27,688 bases of DNA from JAZKFT01 sp043760535 (GTDB lineage: Bacteria > Bacteroidota > Bacteroidia > Chitinophagales > Chitinophagaceae): contig JAYUOV010000270.1 of the NCBI GenBank assembly GCA_043760535.1, forward strand, positions 1-27,688, written 5' to 3'. A model generated the notes under the pieces. The model had not been told where the DNA came from, searched no databases, and was given only the letters and a program-made list of their open reading frames with translations. Position numbers and translations under genes: made by a program. The first letter of the stretch is position 1; each line of letters starts with the position of its first letter. Below are positions 15,585 through 23,981 of the stretch, one piece after another.

Positions 15585-17948
15585 CTACTCCACTATCCGC
15601 AGCTTGGCATAATTGAGCATAATCTTCTTTTCACCGTTATGCTCAAATTCGATGGTGGCAATTGGGTTGTGGGCACTGCCTTCCATTAGGGTTACGGTGC
15701 CAAACCCAAATTTTAAATGTTCTACTTTTTGGCCGGTTTGCAGGTTGCTGGTATCGCTGGCTTCAAAATTTGGGTTGGGGGTATGGGCTACTTCTTTTTG
15801 TACAGGCGGCTGGGTGTAAAATGGCTTTGTTTCTTTTTTGGCTGGCGGCGGGCCGTATTGTTTTTCGGCTTTGCGGGTGGCATTGCCAAAGCCGCCGCCA
15901 TTCATTCTGTCGAAGGCCGAGGCGCCACCAAAACCACCACCAAAAGCCTGGCCTTGATTGCGGATGCCGCCACCTGCAAAACTTTTATCTACAAATTCAT
16001 CGGGCATTTCGCTTAAAAAACGGCTGGGCTCGTTTTGCACCAACTGGCCAAAACGATACCGACTTTGTGCATAGGTAATCCAAAGCCGAGCTTTGGCACG
16101 GGTTACAGATACATAAAACAGTCGGCGTTCTTCTTCCAGTTCTTCACGGGTATTTACGCTCATGGCACTGGGAAAAAGCGTTTCTTCCACACCTGCCACA
16201 AACACATTAGGAAACTCCAAACCCTTGGATGCGTGGATGGTCATCAGTTTTACCACATCTGCATTGGGGTCTTTATCATTGTCCACGTCGGTTAGCAGGG
16301 TTATTTGTTGTAAGTAAGCACCCAGGCTTTTGTCACCCACTTCGCCATCTTCCTCGTTTATGGGCGTTTCGGTAAATTCTTTAATACCGTTTAGCAGCGA
16401 TTGTATGTTTTCGTACCGGGCTACGCCTTCGGCACTTTTATCGTTAAACAGTTCTTTTACCATATTGGTGTGCTTGCCCACCTGTATGGCCACTTCGTAA
16501 GCATTACCCTTATCCAGCATGGTGCGGAAGTAGCGTATCATTTGCACAAAGCTGGAGAGGGCTTCTAGTGTACTGGCTTTAAAGCCATAGCCAGCGGCTT
16601 TTTCCAGCACTTCGAACATGGTTATGTTTTGTTCGTTAGCCACTATGGCCACTTTCTCTAACGTGGTTTTACCAATACCCCTAACAGGGTAATTGATAAT
16701 GCGTTTAAGTGCTTCCTCATCGTTGCCATTTACAATAATGCGTAAATAGCCCACGTAATCTTTTATTTCTTTTCGGGTAAAAAAGCTGATGCCGCCGTAA
16801 ATGCGATACGCAATATTCATCCGCCGCAAGCTTTCTTCGAAGGCACGGCTTTGGGCGTTGGTGCGGTATAGTATTGCAAAATCTTTATTGTTGTAGTGGT
16901 TACGAAGCTTTTGCTCCTGTATGGAGTCGGCTACATATTTGCCTTCTTCATTGTCGGTGGCCACACGTACCAGTTTTATTTTTTCACCAGCTTCCTGCTC
17001 GGTCCAAAGGTTTTTTGGTATCTGCCCTTTGTTACGGCTAATCACCTCGTTGGCCACGTTCAGAATATTGCTTTTGCTGCGGTAATTCTGTTCCAGTTTT
17101 ATCACTTTTACATCTTCATAATCTTTTTGAAACTGTAAAATATTTTCGATGGTGGCGCCCCTAAAACTGTAAATGCTTTGGGCATCATCGCCCACTACAC
17201 AAATGTTTTCATATACGGCCGCCAGCAGCTTTACTATCTGGTATTGGGTGGTATTGGTATCCTGGTACTCATCTACCAATATATATTTAAACTTGTGCTG
17301 GTACTTGTGCAGTACCGTGGCATTGGTGCTTAGTAATTCGTACATTTTATACAGCAGGTCGTCGAAATCCATGGCGCCGCTTTTAAAACAACGCTTTACA
17401 TAAGCTAGATAAATGGCGGCAGTCATGGGTCGGTTGCTGCGTTGGTCTTCTTGCTGCAGGGTGCTGTCCATGGCATATTCGGCGGGGCTTACCAGCCCAT
17501 TTTTAGCACTGCTGATGCGGTTTCCTATCAGGTTGGGTTTGTAGATTTTATCATCCAGATGCATTTCGTTTACCACGGTTTTAATTACACTGCGGCTATC
17601 ATCTGTATCGTAAATGGTAAAGTTGTTTGGGTAGCCTATATGGTGGGCCTCGGCCCGTAATATTCTGGCAAATACGCTGTGAAAAGTACCTATATACAGG
17701 CTGCGGGCTTCGTTATTGCCAAGGGTTCTTTCAATTCTTTCTTTCATTTCGGCTGCAGCCTTGTTGGTAAATGTAAGGGCTAGTATATTAAATGGGTCCA
17801 CATGGTAAAAGCCCATAAGGTGGGCAATACGGGTGGTGAGCACCTTTGTTTTTCCGCTGCCGGCTCCGGCCACAATCATTAACGGCCCTTCGTTATGTAA
17901 CACGGCTTCCCGTTGCTGTTCGTTCAGTTCTCTTAAATAATCCTGCAT
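15585..17948 (-). CDS. uvrD: UvrD/PcrA-type superfamily 1 DNA helicase
   Basis: This is a 787-residue ATP-dependent 3'-5' helicase for nucleotide excision or mismatch repair and replication-fork upkeep. It has the Q motif L-N-E-Q-Q-R-E-A-V at 8-16, Walker A A-G-A-G-S-G-K-T at 27-34, motif Ia L-T-F-T-N-K-A-A, motif II V-D-E-Y-Q-D-T-N at 225-232, motif III G-D-D-A-Q-S-I-Y-S-F-R-G-A, motif IV E-Q-N-Y-R-S, motif V T-I-H-A-S-K-G-L-E-F and motif VI V-S-V-T-R-A-K. A glycine-rich linker around 660-700 joins a small C-terminal beta domain (G-Q-K-V-E-H-L-K-F-G-F-G-T-V), as in PcrA. The start is set at the ATG at 17948 because M-Q-D-Y-L-R-E-L-N-E-Q-Q matches the family; a start at 18008 adds 20 residues of unlikely sequence. 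Confidence 0.95.
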   Translation of the reverse strand: MQDYLRELNEQQREAVLHNEGPLMIVAGAGSGKTKVLTTRIAHLMGFYHVDPFNILALTFTNKAAAEMKERIERTLGNNEARSLYIGTFHSVFARILRAEAHHIGYPNNFTIYDTDDSRSVIKTVVNEMHLDDKIYKPNLIGNRISSAKNGLVSPAEYAMDSTLQQEDQRSNRPMTAAIYLAYVKRCFKSGAMDFDDLLYKMYELLSTNATVLHKYQHKFKYILVDEYQDTNTTQYQIVKLLAAVYENICVVGDDAQSIYSFRGATIENILQFQKDYEDVKVIKLEQNYRSKSNILNVANEVISRNKGQIPKNLWTEQEAGEKIKLVRVATDNEEGKYVADSIQEQKLRNHYNNKDFAILYRTNAQSRAFEESLRRMNIAYRIYGGISFFTRKEIKDYVGYLRIIVNGNDEEALKRIINYPVRGIGKTTLEKVAIVANEQNITMFEVLEKAAGYGFKASTLEALSSFVQMIRYFRTMLDKGNAYEVAIQVGKHTNMVKELFNDKSAEGVARYENIQSLLNGIKEFTETPINEEDGEVGDKSLGAYLQQITLLTDVDNDKDPNADVVKLMTIHASKGLEFPNVFVAGVEETLFPSAMSVNTREELEEERRLFYVSVTRAKARLWITYAQSRYRFGQLVQNEPSRFLSEMPDEFVDKSFAGGGIRNQGQAFGGGFGGASAFDRMNGGGFGNATRKAEKQYGPPPAKKETKPFYTQPPVQKEVAHTPNPNFEASDTSNLQTGQKVEHLKFGFGTVTLMEGSAHNPIATIEFEHNGEKKIMLNYAKLRIVE

Positions 17949-18010
17949 ACTGGCGAAGGTAACATTTGAGATGGAGCAGATGGTTTTGTGGGTAAATTTT
18001 TGATCCAAGG

Positions 18011-18255
18011 TATAAGGGACAAAGGTTTAGGTTGTTAGGTTCAGGGTTCAAGGAACAAAGTTCAGGGTTCAAGATTTGTGCTTACCTGAATATGGTTTAG
18101 GGTTCAAGATCAAAGATTCAAGGTTCAAGAGGCAAGGTCTAAGCTAGATATATGTATCGAGGTGAGGGTAGCCGTTTTTTAGTTTTAATACTTGTGTCTT
18201 GAATCTTGAACCTTGAATCTTGAATCTTGAACCTTGTTCCTTAAACCTTTAAAAA
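18011..18255. repeat. Seven-base-period repeat region forming a large inverted repeat
   Basis: From about 18020 to 18136 the plus strand is built of degenerate heptamers (GTTCAGG, GTTCAAG, GATTCAA, GGTTCAA). From 18191 to 18250 it is built of the reverse complement (CTTGAAT, CTTGAAC, CTTGTTC). GATTCAAGGTTCAAG at 18115-18129 is exactly complementary to 18205-18219, leaving a 75-base loop. The region fills the divergent spacer between uvrD and the lipoprotein gene; no gene is visible there. Confidence 0.75.
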
Positions 18256-18290
18256 AATGTTTTACCTTGTTTAACTAAAAATATTCCATT

Positions 18291-18947
18291 ATGAAAAGAA
18301 CTGCTTTAGCACTTGGTGCATTTTTATTTTTTGCGGCAGCATGTAATAATACCGCTGACCCCAAGGCAGATGGCGGCGAAAAAAAAGCCGAACCTAAAAA
18401 GGAAGAAGTGGCTAAAGAAGCCACACCGCCACCCATGGATGAGGCTGCTGCGATGAAGGCATGGAACGATTTTAAAACACCCGGCGACATGCACAAATGG
18501 ATAGCATCCACTGATGGTATTTGGACGGCAGATGTAACACAATGGATGGACCCCGCCGCACCGCCCACAAAAAGTACTGCAACGATGATTAGTAAAACCG
18601 TACTGGGCGGATTATACCAAACCAGCTCATATAAAGGCACCATGATGGGGCAGCCTTTTGAAGGTATTGGCACATTAGGTTACGATAATGGAAAAAAAAT
18701 GTTTGTAAATACATGGATAGACAATATGGGTTCGGGCATTGTTTATATGACAGGGCAGTACAATGCTGCCACCAAAACCCTGAACCTGAAAGGAAAGCAA
18801 ACCGACCCCATGACTGGCAAAGACAGTGATATGAGGGAGGTGATAACTTTTTCTGACGCCAATACGCAGAAAATGAAAATATACGGAGCTGGTATGGATA
18901 GAAAGGAAACGAAATTTATGGAGTTTTTAAGTACCCGTAAAAAATAA
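18291..18947 (+). CDS. DUF1579-family lipoprotein
   Basis: This is a 218-residue exported protein. M-K-R-T-A-L-A-L-G-A-F-L-F-F-A-A-A-C is a lipoprotein signal with the modified cysteine at residue 18. A charged, proline- and lysine-rich linker (residues 24-45) follows. The rest is a DUF1579 beta-barrel-like domain: a W-x-x-D-V-T-Q-W-M-D-P strand, S-K-T-V-L-G-G-L-Y-Q-T-S-S-Y-K-G-T-M-M-G, F-E-G-I-G-T-L-G-Y-D-N-G-K-K-M-F, and W-I-D-N-M-G-S-G-I. The role is unknown. It lies opposite uvrD across a repeat-filled spacer and is followed by a strong palindromic terminator. Confidence 0.88.
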   Translation: MKRTALALGAFLFFAAACNNTADPKADGGEKKAEPKKEEVAKEATPPPMDEAAAMKAWNDFKTPGDMHKWIASTDGIWTADVTQWMDPAAPPTKSTATMISKTVLGGLYQTSSYKGTMMGQPFEGIGTLGYDNGKKMFVNTWIDNMGSGIVYMTGQYNAATKTLNLKGKQTDPMTGKDSDMREVITFSDANTQKMKIYGAGMDRKETKFMEFLSTRKK

Positions 18948-18959
18948 TGAGCCAGTAAT

Positions 18960-19003
18960 TTATACTACGAAACCCTGCACTAGTGCAGGGTTTCGTAGTA
19001 TAA
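18960..19003. terminator. 44-bp perfect palindrome, bidirectional terminator between convergent genes
   Basis: The left 22 bases (TTATACTACGAAACCCTGCA plus CT) are followed by their exact reverse complement, with CTAG at the centre. It lies 12 bp past the lipoprotein stop and 17 bp past the stop of the convergent gene, so it serves both strands. The A/T-rich outer ends provide T runs only weakly. Confidence 0.7.
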
Positions 19004-19020
19004 TGAAAAGATAGTTGCAT

Positions 19021-19875
19021 TTAATATCTACAGGCATAATTAACTTTAATATCGCCGGGCAAATTGTATAGCATCGTTTTTTTTGAGATACTGTTCAGTA
19101 CAAAAGCATCGGTATCTCCATCTGTATATTGTATTAAAATGGTATCGGCTTTAAGCTCCCAGTTGCCTTTAAAATTTTCGTTATCAATAATGCTGTTTAC
19201 TGTTCCATCGTTTTGCAGGCTAACTTCCAATGTACTGGTGAACCTCCATTTGCCATACAGGTTTTGAGGAATGATTTCCTGTTTGTAATGGACTCCTTTT
19301 ATTTTTTGGCCATATTTTTTTTCAATAGATGCCATTAAATTTTTAGTGGGCTGCTCTTCCATTAAAGAGGTTTCGGCTACGGTATTTTGAAATTTATTGC
19401 TAATCATCGTTTTTGCTTGTAGTTGGCTGCTATCATTGCCAAGTGCTGCCAGCTTTTCTAATAATTTTTCATACTCCGTTTTTATAGCACCGTAATAAGA
19501 TAGCCTGCGTTGTATAAGTGCCTTCATGTCTATGTCTATATCCGGCTCGTTTTTTAAATCCGTAAGGGTATTTATATTATTGGCCATTTGCCGGATAACC
19601 ATTTCGCCATCTTCAGTTTCTATGGCCGTTTTGCCACTTAATAGCAAGCGGCAATTAATATCATCAATGGTTTCTAAATAAGTTATTTCGTACCTGCCCA
19701 ATGTTTCCAGGCTTTTGTAGGTAGCTTCTTTTTGCCTCTCTTTTTCGTTGGTTTTGTTATTATTAAGGCCAAGAAACCATATTATGGCAGAGGCAGCAAC
19801 AGTAGTAAAAGTGCCGATAAGGATATTTTTTAGCATGGCCGGCATCTGAAACCGTTTTGGGTTTGCTGCTTTCAT
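19021..19875 (-). CDS. Membrane-anchored protein with lipocalin-like C-terminal domain
   Basis: This is a 284-residue protein. One membrane segment at about residues 14-36 (L-I-G-T-F-T-T-V-A-A-S-A-I-I-W-F-L) follows a short basic N-terminus, so the rest is probably periplasmic. Residues 45-180 are charged and helical, with coiled-coil tendency (Y-K-S-L-E-T-L-G-R-Y, Y-E-K-L-L-E-K-L-A-A-L). Residues about 205-284 resemble the lipocalin-like domains common in Bacteroidota: L-Y-G-K-W-R-F, L-Q-N-D-G-T-V, F-K-G-N-W-E-L-K-A-D-T-I-L-I. I do not recognise a named family. It lies 62 bp downstream of batA on the same strand and may share its transcript. Confidence 0.65.
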   Translation of the reverse strand: MKAANPKRFQMPAMLKNILIGTFTTVAASAIIWFLGLNNNKTNEKERQKEATYKSLETLGRYEITYLETIDDINCRLLLSGKTAIETEDGEMVIRQMANNINTLTDLKNEPDIDIDMKALIQRRLSYYGAIKTEYEKLLEKLAALGNDSSQLQAKTMISNKFQNTVAETSLMEEQPTKNLMASIEKKYGQKIKGVHYKQEIIPQNLYGKWRFTSTLEVSLQNDGTVNSIIDNENFKGNWELKADTILIQYTDGDTDAFVLNSISKKTMLYNLPGDIKVNYACRY

Positions 19876-19937
19876 AAATAGAAAGTGTAGGTAAAAGTTG
19901 AAGATAGAGAAACAATGTTTTTACAGCCTAAAAATGC

Positions 19938-20918
19938 TTACGGAAACTTACGGAAAACGCTAAAACGTAACCCAAGCTCTAAAAATACCAACAGCAAGGC
20001 CGCTAATACCCATGGGTGAAATTGCTCGGTTTTTTTTCTGAATGTAGTGCTTTCCACCTTTGATTTTTCCAGTTTATCTATGGATGCATAAATGTTTTGC
20101 AGTTCTGCATTATCTGTAGCACGGTAATATTGGCCATTGGTTTCTGTTGCAATTTGTTGTAGCAGCACTTCGTCTATGCTTACTTTTTCGTTTACCATTT
20201 GTACACCAAGTGGTGTTTGGTAAGGTGTAGGTGCCATGCCTTTGGTGCCTACACCAATGGTATAAACCCTTACGGCAAAGGTTTTAGCCAGCTCTTTAGC
20301 CGTTTGCGGATCTATGAGGCCGCCAGTATTTTCACCATCGGTAAGCAGTATAATTACCTTGCTTTTAGAGGTGCTGCCTTTAAGCCTATCTACCCCAGAA
20401 GCAAGGCCGCTGCCTATGGCTGTACCATCGCTTAGTATCCCATTTTGTATATTTTGTATTTGTGTTCTCAGCACCGCCTTATCTGTAGTAAGCGGACACA
20501 TGGCAAAGCTTTCGCCGCTAAAAACAACCAGTCCAATACGGTCGCCTTTGCGGCTTTCTATAAAATCTAAAGCCACATTTTTGGCAGCTCCCATACGGTC
20601 GGGTTTAAAATCCTGTGCTAGCATACTGCCGCTTACATCTATACACAACACTATGTCTATGCCTTGGCCATCGGTAATTTCAATATCATTTTTAAGCTGC
20701 GGCCTTGCCAGTGCTACTATGCAGCAGCCTAATGCCACTAGGCGAATAAATAGTAGCATATTTCTCAGCCTAAGTTTCCAGTTTTTTTCAATGGGTAATT
20801 TTCTTACATCACTAAAAAGAAGGCCGGCTGTTTGTTGCTGTTCTCTTTTTTTAGCAAGCCAATACAGCACTGGTAACAGTGCCAGTAAAGAGAGCAAATA
20901 AGGGTATGCGAAATTCAT
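19938..20918 (-). CDS. batA: BatA-like VWA-domain membrane protein
   Basis: This is a 326-residue protein. Two membrane segments at the N-terminus (about 5-22 and 53-72), a von Willebrand A domain with the MIDAS motif D94-V-S-G-S98 and T-D-G-E-N-T-G-G further on, and a C-terminal membrane segment (about 303-320) match BatA of the Bacteroidota aerotolerance (Bat) operon. The protein probably acts as a metal-dependent adhesion or chaperone module in the envelope. Usual partners (moxR, a DUF58 gene, batB) are not in this window; upstream is a kilobase without genes, so batA here may be detached from the operon. Confidence 0.88.
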   Translation of the reverse strand: MNFAYPYLLSLLALLPVLYWLAKKREQQQTAGLLFSDVRKLPIEKNWKLRLRNMLLFIRLVALGCCIVALARPQLKNDIEITDGQGIDIVLCIDVSGSMLAQDFKPDRMGAAKNVALDFIESRKGDRIGLVVFSGESFAMCPLTTDKAVLRTQIQNIQNGILSDGTAIGSGLASGVDRLKGSTSKSKVIILLTDGENTGGLIDPQTAKELAKTFAVRVYTIGVGTKGMAPTPYQTPLGVQMVNEKVSIDEVLLQQIATETNGQYYRATDNAELQNIYASIDKLEKSKVESTTFRKKTEQFHPWVLAALLLVFLELGLRFSVFRKFP

Positions 20919-21943
20919 TATACTTTAATTCTGGTTTGGAGGCTACGCTAAAATGCTTTTTGTTACAGGGGGGTGTGTGTGCATAAAGTGGTGGACGTAT
21001 TTGTACATTTTAAAACAAATTTAAATTAAAAGGCACTAGGTTGTAATATCAAGGTTTAGGAAGCAGTAATAGCTTAATTTTTTAACCATTCAACTATTTT
21101 TTTTAACAAAAGTAATAACTAAACCACTGTGCTCTCTAATACATAACTCTAACCCAATCTTGTTCTAATTTAAATGTAGCACCTGCATCTTATAAGCTGC
21201 ACAAAATGGGGTCATCACCCGTAGGGCAATCTTTTTTAAACTTGGTATTATAAACCGTTTATGCAAAAAGCCACTATCAGTAAAACCTTTACCATAGCAG
21301 AATTTATTAAATAGCAATGTACTGCTCAATAACGCCATGTATTTATTAGCGTACAATTATTTTAAAAGCTTGTAAAAAAAAGATCAATAATACACAAGTG
21401 CTTTTATTCATATTTATGCTAACCCAGTTTTTAAAAGAAAATGGAAACTATGTTTTTATAAACGATGAAAAAGTAGGGCTACCTAAAGATGCTACGTATT
21501 ATTAATTTTGTGTGTTTGTTACAAAAGCAGAAAAAGCAGAAAATAATATTTACATAAAATACCAGCCAGATCTTATTGGGCAGTGGTTTCGGAAATGTTA
21601 CAGGTGTACGGCAACCTATTGAGTATTATACACAAATAAAAGCATCTATTGCTTTGCCTACACTACCCAACGCACCAAGTCGGGCACATTTGCAAGGCAT
21701 ACAAAGCCAACACACAAAAGCCAACCTTGCAAAAAAGCCTGCCATGTGCCAACGCACAGCTCACCGCTTACCGGCCGACGAATATTTATCATCATTTGTT
21801 CTACACTTCAACAAAATAGCATTGAACACCAAAGCCCAGCCACCACGCCAGCTGTGGACAGCGGGGTTTTTAGACCTATTTATGGAGGACAATAGGCATA
21901 TAAAAAGTATCTTGCCAAAGAATTATAATCTTAATAAAACATA
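20919..21943. other. Gene-poor spacer before the restriction operon
   Basis: From 20919 to about 21400 I see no gene, RNA or repeat. At 21416-21505 a 29-codon frame (M-L-T-Q-F-L-K-E-N-G-N-Y) could be a gene remnant but has no support. From 21576 to 21944 a TTG-started frame of 122 codons stays open and its TAA shares one base with the hsdM ATG, but its protein looks unlike a folded domain. Within it is an inverted repeat: TTTGCAAGG (21689-21697) pairs with CCTTGCAAA (21725-21733), flanked by GGCACAT (21683-21689) and ATGTGCC. The DNA here is more GC-rich than hsdM. Confidence 0.5.
21795..21824 (+). promoter_or_regulatory. Possible promoter for the hsd operon
   Basis: TTTG at 21795-21798, 18 bases, then TAGCATTG at 21817-21824 (one mismatch to TAnnTTTG) lie about 120 bp before hsdM. 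It is the only candidate I found with near-correct spacing. Confidence 0.25.
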
Positions 21944-23533
21944 ATGGCTAAAACAGAACAGGAAGAACCTTTAGAGAAAAAACTCTGGAAAGCAGCCGAC
22001 AAGCTCCGTAAAAATATGGATGCTGCGGAATACAAACACGTTGCTTTAGGTTTGATATTCCTGAAATATATATCAGACGCATTTGAAGAACAATATCAAA
22101 AATTAGTTGCTCAAAAAAGTGACGGTGCGGACCCCGAAGACAAAAACGAATACTTGGCAGACAAAATATTTTTTGTTCCTGTTATGGCTCGTTGGACTTA
22201 TATACAAGGCAGAGCAACACAGCCGACCATTGGTAAAGACATTGATGATGCAATGGATGCTATTGAAAAAGACAATCCTTCTTTGCGTGGAGTTTTACCA
22301 AAAGTATTTGCACAAGAAAAATTGGACAAAGCCAGTTTGGGCGGACTTGTAAACCTTGTAGGTTCAGCAACTTTAGGAACAAAAGAAGCACAAAGCAAAG
22401 ATTTATTAGGACAAGTATTTGAGTTTTTCTTGGGTGAATTTGCATTAGCAGAAGGCAAAAAAGGGGGTCAATTTTACACACCCCAAAGCGTTGTAAAACT
22501 GTTGGTTGAAATGCTTGAACCTTATGAAGGACGAGTATTTGACCCTTGTTGCGGTAGTGGTGGTATGTTTGTGCAAAGCGAAAAATTCATCAAATCACAT
22601 CAAGATAATTACAAGAAAAAAGGCAAGACTGGATTATCATTAAATCCAACAGACCGCATTTCTATTTACGGACAAGAAAGCAACCAAACTACTTGGCGTT
22701 TGGCAAAAATGAATTTATCAATTCGTGGAATTGATAGTAGCAATGTGAAATGGAACAACGAAGGTTCTTTTTTAAATGATGCTCACAAAGATTTGAAAGC
22801 CGATTACATTATTGCCAACCCACCGTTTAACGACAGCGATTGGAGTGGCGAACTTTTGCGTGATGATGCAAGATGGAAAGTATTAGGCGAAAAACTAACA
22901 CCACCCACAGGAAACGCCAACTATGCTTGGATACAACATTTCTTATATCATTTAGCACCAACAGGGCAAGCAGGTTTTGTTTTGTCTAAAGGTGCTTTGA
23001 CTACAAACACAACTGGCGAAGGTGAAATAAGAAAAGCATTGGTTGAAAAAGGATTGGTTGATTGTATTGTAAACCTACCAACCAAACTGTTTTTAAATAC
23101 TCAAATACCAGCTTGCTTATGGTTTCTATCACGCAACAAAACCAATGGTGGTTTTAGAAAACGTGAAAATGAAATCCTATTTATTGATGCAAGAAATATG
23201 GGTTTTTTGATAAACCGCAAAAACAGAGATTTAAGCGAAGATGATATTGCATTGATTACAGGCACTTACCACAACTGGAGAAATCCAGACGGAAATTATG
23301 GAGATGTGGCGGGCTTTTGCAAAGTTGCCACCATTGAAGAAGTAGCAAAACTCAATTATGTTTTAACCCCGGGCAGATACGTTGGTTTGGCTGACGAAGA
23401 TGATGATTTTGATTTTGTAGAACGCTTTACTTCTTTGAAAACAGAACTGGAAAAACAAATTGCTGAAGAAACAGAACTAAATAAAAAGATTGCTGAAAAT
23501 TTATCTAAAATAAAATTACCTATCAATGTCTAA
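21944..23533 (+). CDS. hsdM: Type I restriction-modification methyltransferase subunit HsdM
   Basis: This is a 529-residue N6-adenine methyltransferase subunit. Residues 8-150 are the HsdM N-terminal helical domain (E-K-K-L-W-K-A-A-D-K-L-R, A-L-G-L-I-F-L-K-Y-I-S-D). The AdoMet-binding motif is D-P-C-C-G-S-G-G at 200-207 and the catalytic motif is N-P-P-F at 292-295. G-Q-F-Y-T-P-Q-S-V-V precedes motif I as usual. With HsdS it methylates the host recognition site; with HsdR it completes the restriction complex. The ATG at 21944 is the first codon of the normal N-terminus. It is first in an operon in which every following junction overlaps, and its stop overlaps the HEPN gene by 8 bp. Confidence 0.96.
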   Translation: MAKTEQEEPLEKKLWKAADKLRKNMDAAEYKHVALGLIFLKYISDAFEEQYQKLVAQKSDGADPEDKNEYLADKIFFVPVMARWTYIQGRATQPTIGKDIDDAMDAIEKDNPSLRGVLPKVFAQEKLDKASLGGLVNLVGSATLGTKEAQSKDLLGQVFEFFLGEFALAEGKKGGQFYTPQSVVKLLVEMLEPYEGRVFDPCCGSGGMFVQSEKFIKSHQDNYKKKGKTGLSLNPTDRISIYGQESNQTTWRLAKMNLSIRGIDSSNVKWNNEGSFLNDAHKDLKADYIIANPPFNDSDWSGELLRDDARWKVLGEKLTPPTGNANYAWIQHFLYHLAPTGQAGFVLSKGALTTNTTGEGEIRKALVEKGLVDCIVNLPTKLFLNTQIPACLWFLSRNKTNGGFRKRENEILFIDARNMGFLINRKNRDLSEDDIALITGTYHNWRNPDGNYGDVAGFCKVATIEEVAKLNYVLTPGRYVGLADEDDDFDFVERFTSLKTELEKQIAEETELNKKIAENLSKIKLPINV

Positions 23534-23981
23534 CGAAGATATACGCTGGATACAACGGTTTAATAATTACCGTAAAGCATTGGCAAGGCTTGGCGAAGCA
23601 GCGACTTTAGCAGAAGAAAGAGACCTTTCTGATTTGGAGCAACAAGGTTTGATACAAGGCTCTGAATTTACGTTTGATTTAGCTTGGAAAACCTTGCAAG
23701 ATTATTTGCGACACCACAACCGACCTAACGACAATGGTGGACCTAATGTAATTATTGAACAGGCTTTGGCAGATGGCATCATTAAAGGCGACGAAGTATG
23801 GAAAGCAATGAAAAAATCCCGTGATTTAACATCTCACAGTTACGATGGCGAAACCGCAGACGATATTGCCGAAAATATTTTAGATACTTACCACGGTTTG
23901 TTTATTCAGTTAGAAACTCGTTTGCAGTTAGAAAAAATAAATGAAGAGAAAAACCTTTTTAACCAAGACAATACCGAATGA
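23526..23981 (+). CDS. HEPN toxin-like protein (HI0074/HepT family)
   Basis: This is a 151-residue all-helical protein of the family annotated as nucleotidyltransferase substrate-binding protein HI0074, now seen as HEPN toxins. I-R-W-I-Q-R-F-N-N-Y-R-K-A-L opens the protein, and G-S-E-F-T-F-D-L-A-W-K-T-L-Q-D-Y-L is the typical core helix. The HEPN ribonuclease motif R-x4-H-x-Y is intact: R99-D-L-T-S-H104-S-Y106. In HepT-MntA pairs the MNT enzyme adds AMP to this tyrosine to silence the RNase. Its ATG overlaps the hsdM stop by 8 bp and its stop overlaps the next ORF by 4 bp. It is thus an intact toxin candidate inside a restriction operon. Confidence 0.88.
   Translation: MSNEDIRWIQRFNNYRKALARLGEAATLAEERDLSDLEQQGLIQGSEFTFDLAWKTLQDYLRHHNRPNDNGGPNVIIEQALADGIIKGDEVWKAMKKSRDLTSHSYDGETADDIAENILDTYHGLFIQLETRLQLEKINEEKNLFNQDNTE

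Noticed and set aside
17949..18008. N-terminal extension of uvrD
   Set aside because: The family N-terminus starts at the ATG at 17948; the extra 20 residues look like translated spacer.
18011..18255. Possible CRISPR array
   Set aside because: The units are seven bases with no spacers of uniform length, and no cas genes are present.
21416..21505. 29-codon frame M-L-T-Q-F-L-K-E-N-G-N-Y upstream of hsdM
   Set aside because: Too short, no partner and no match that I recognise; mentioned only as a possible remnant in the spacer entry.
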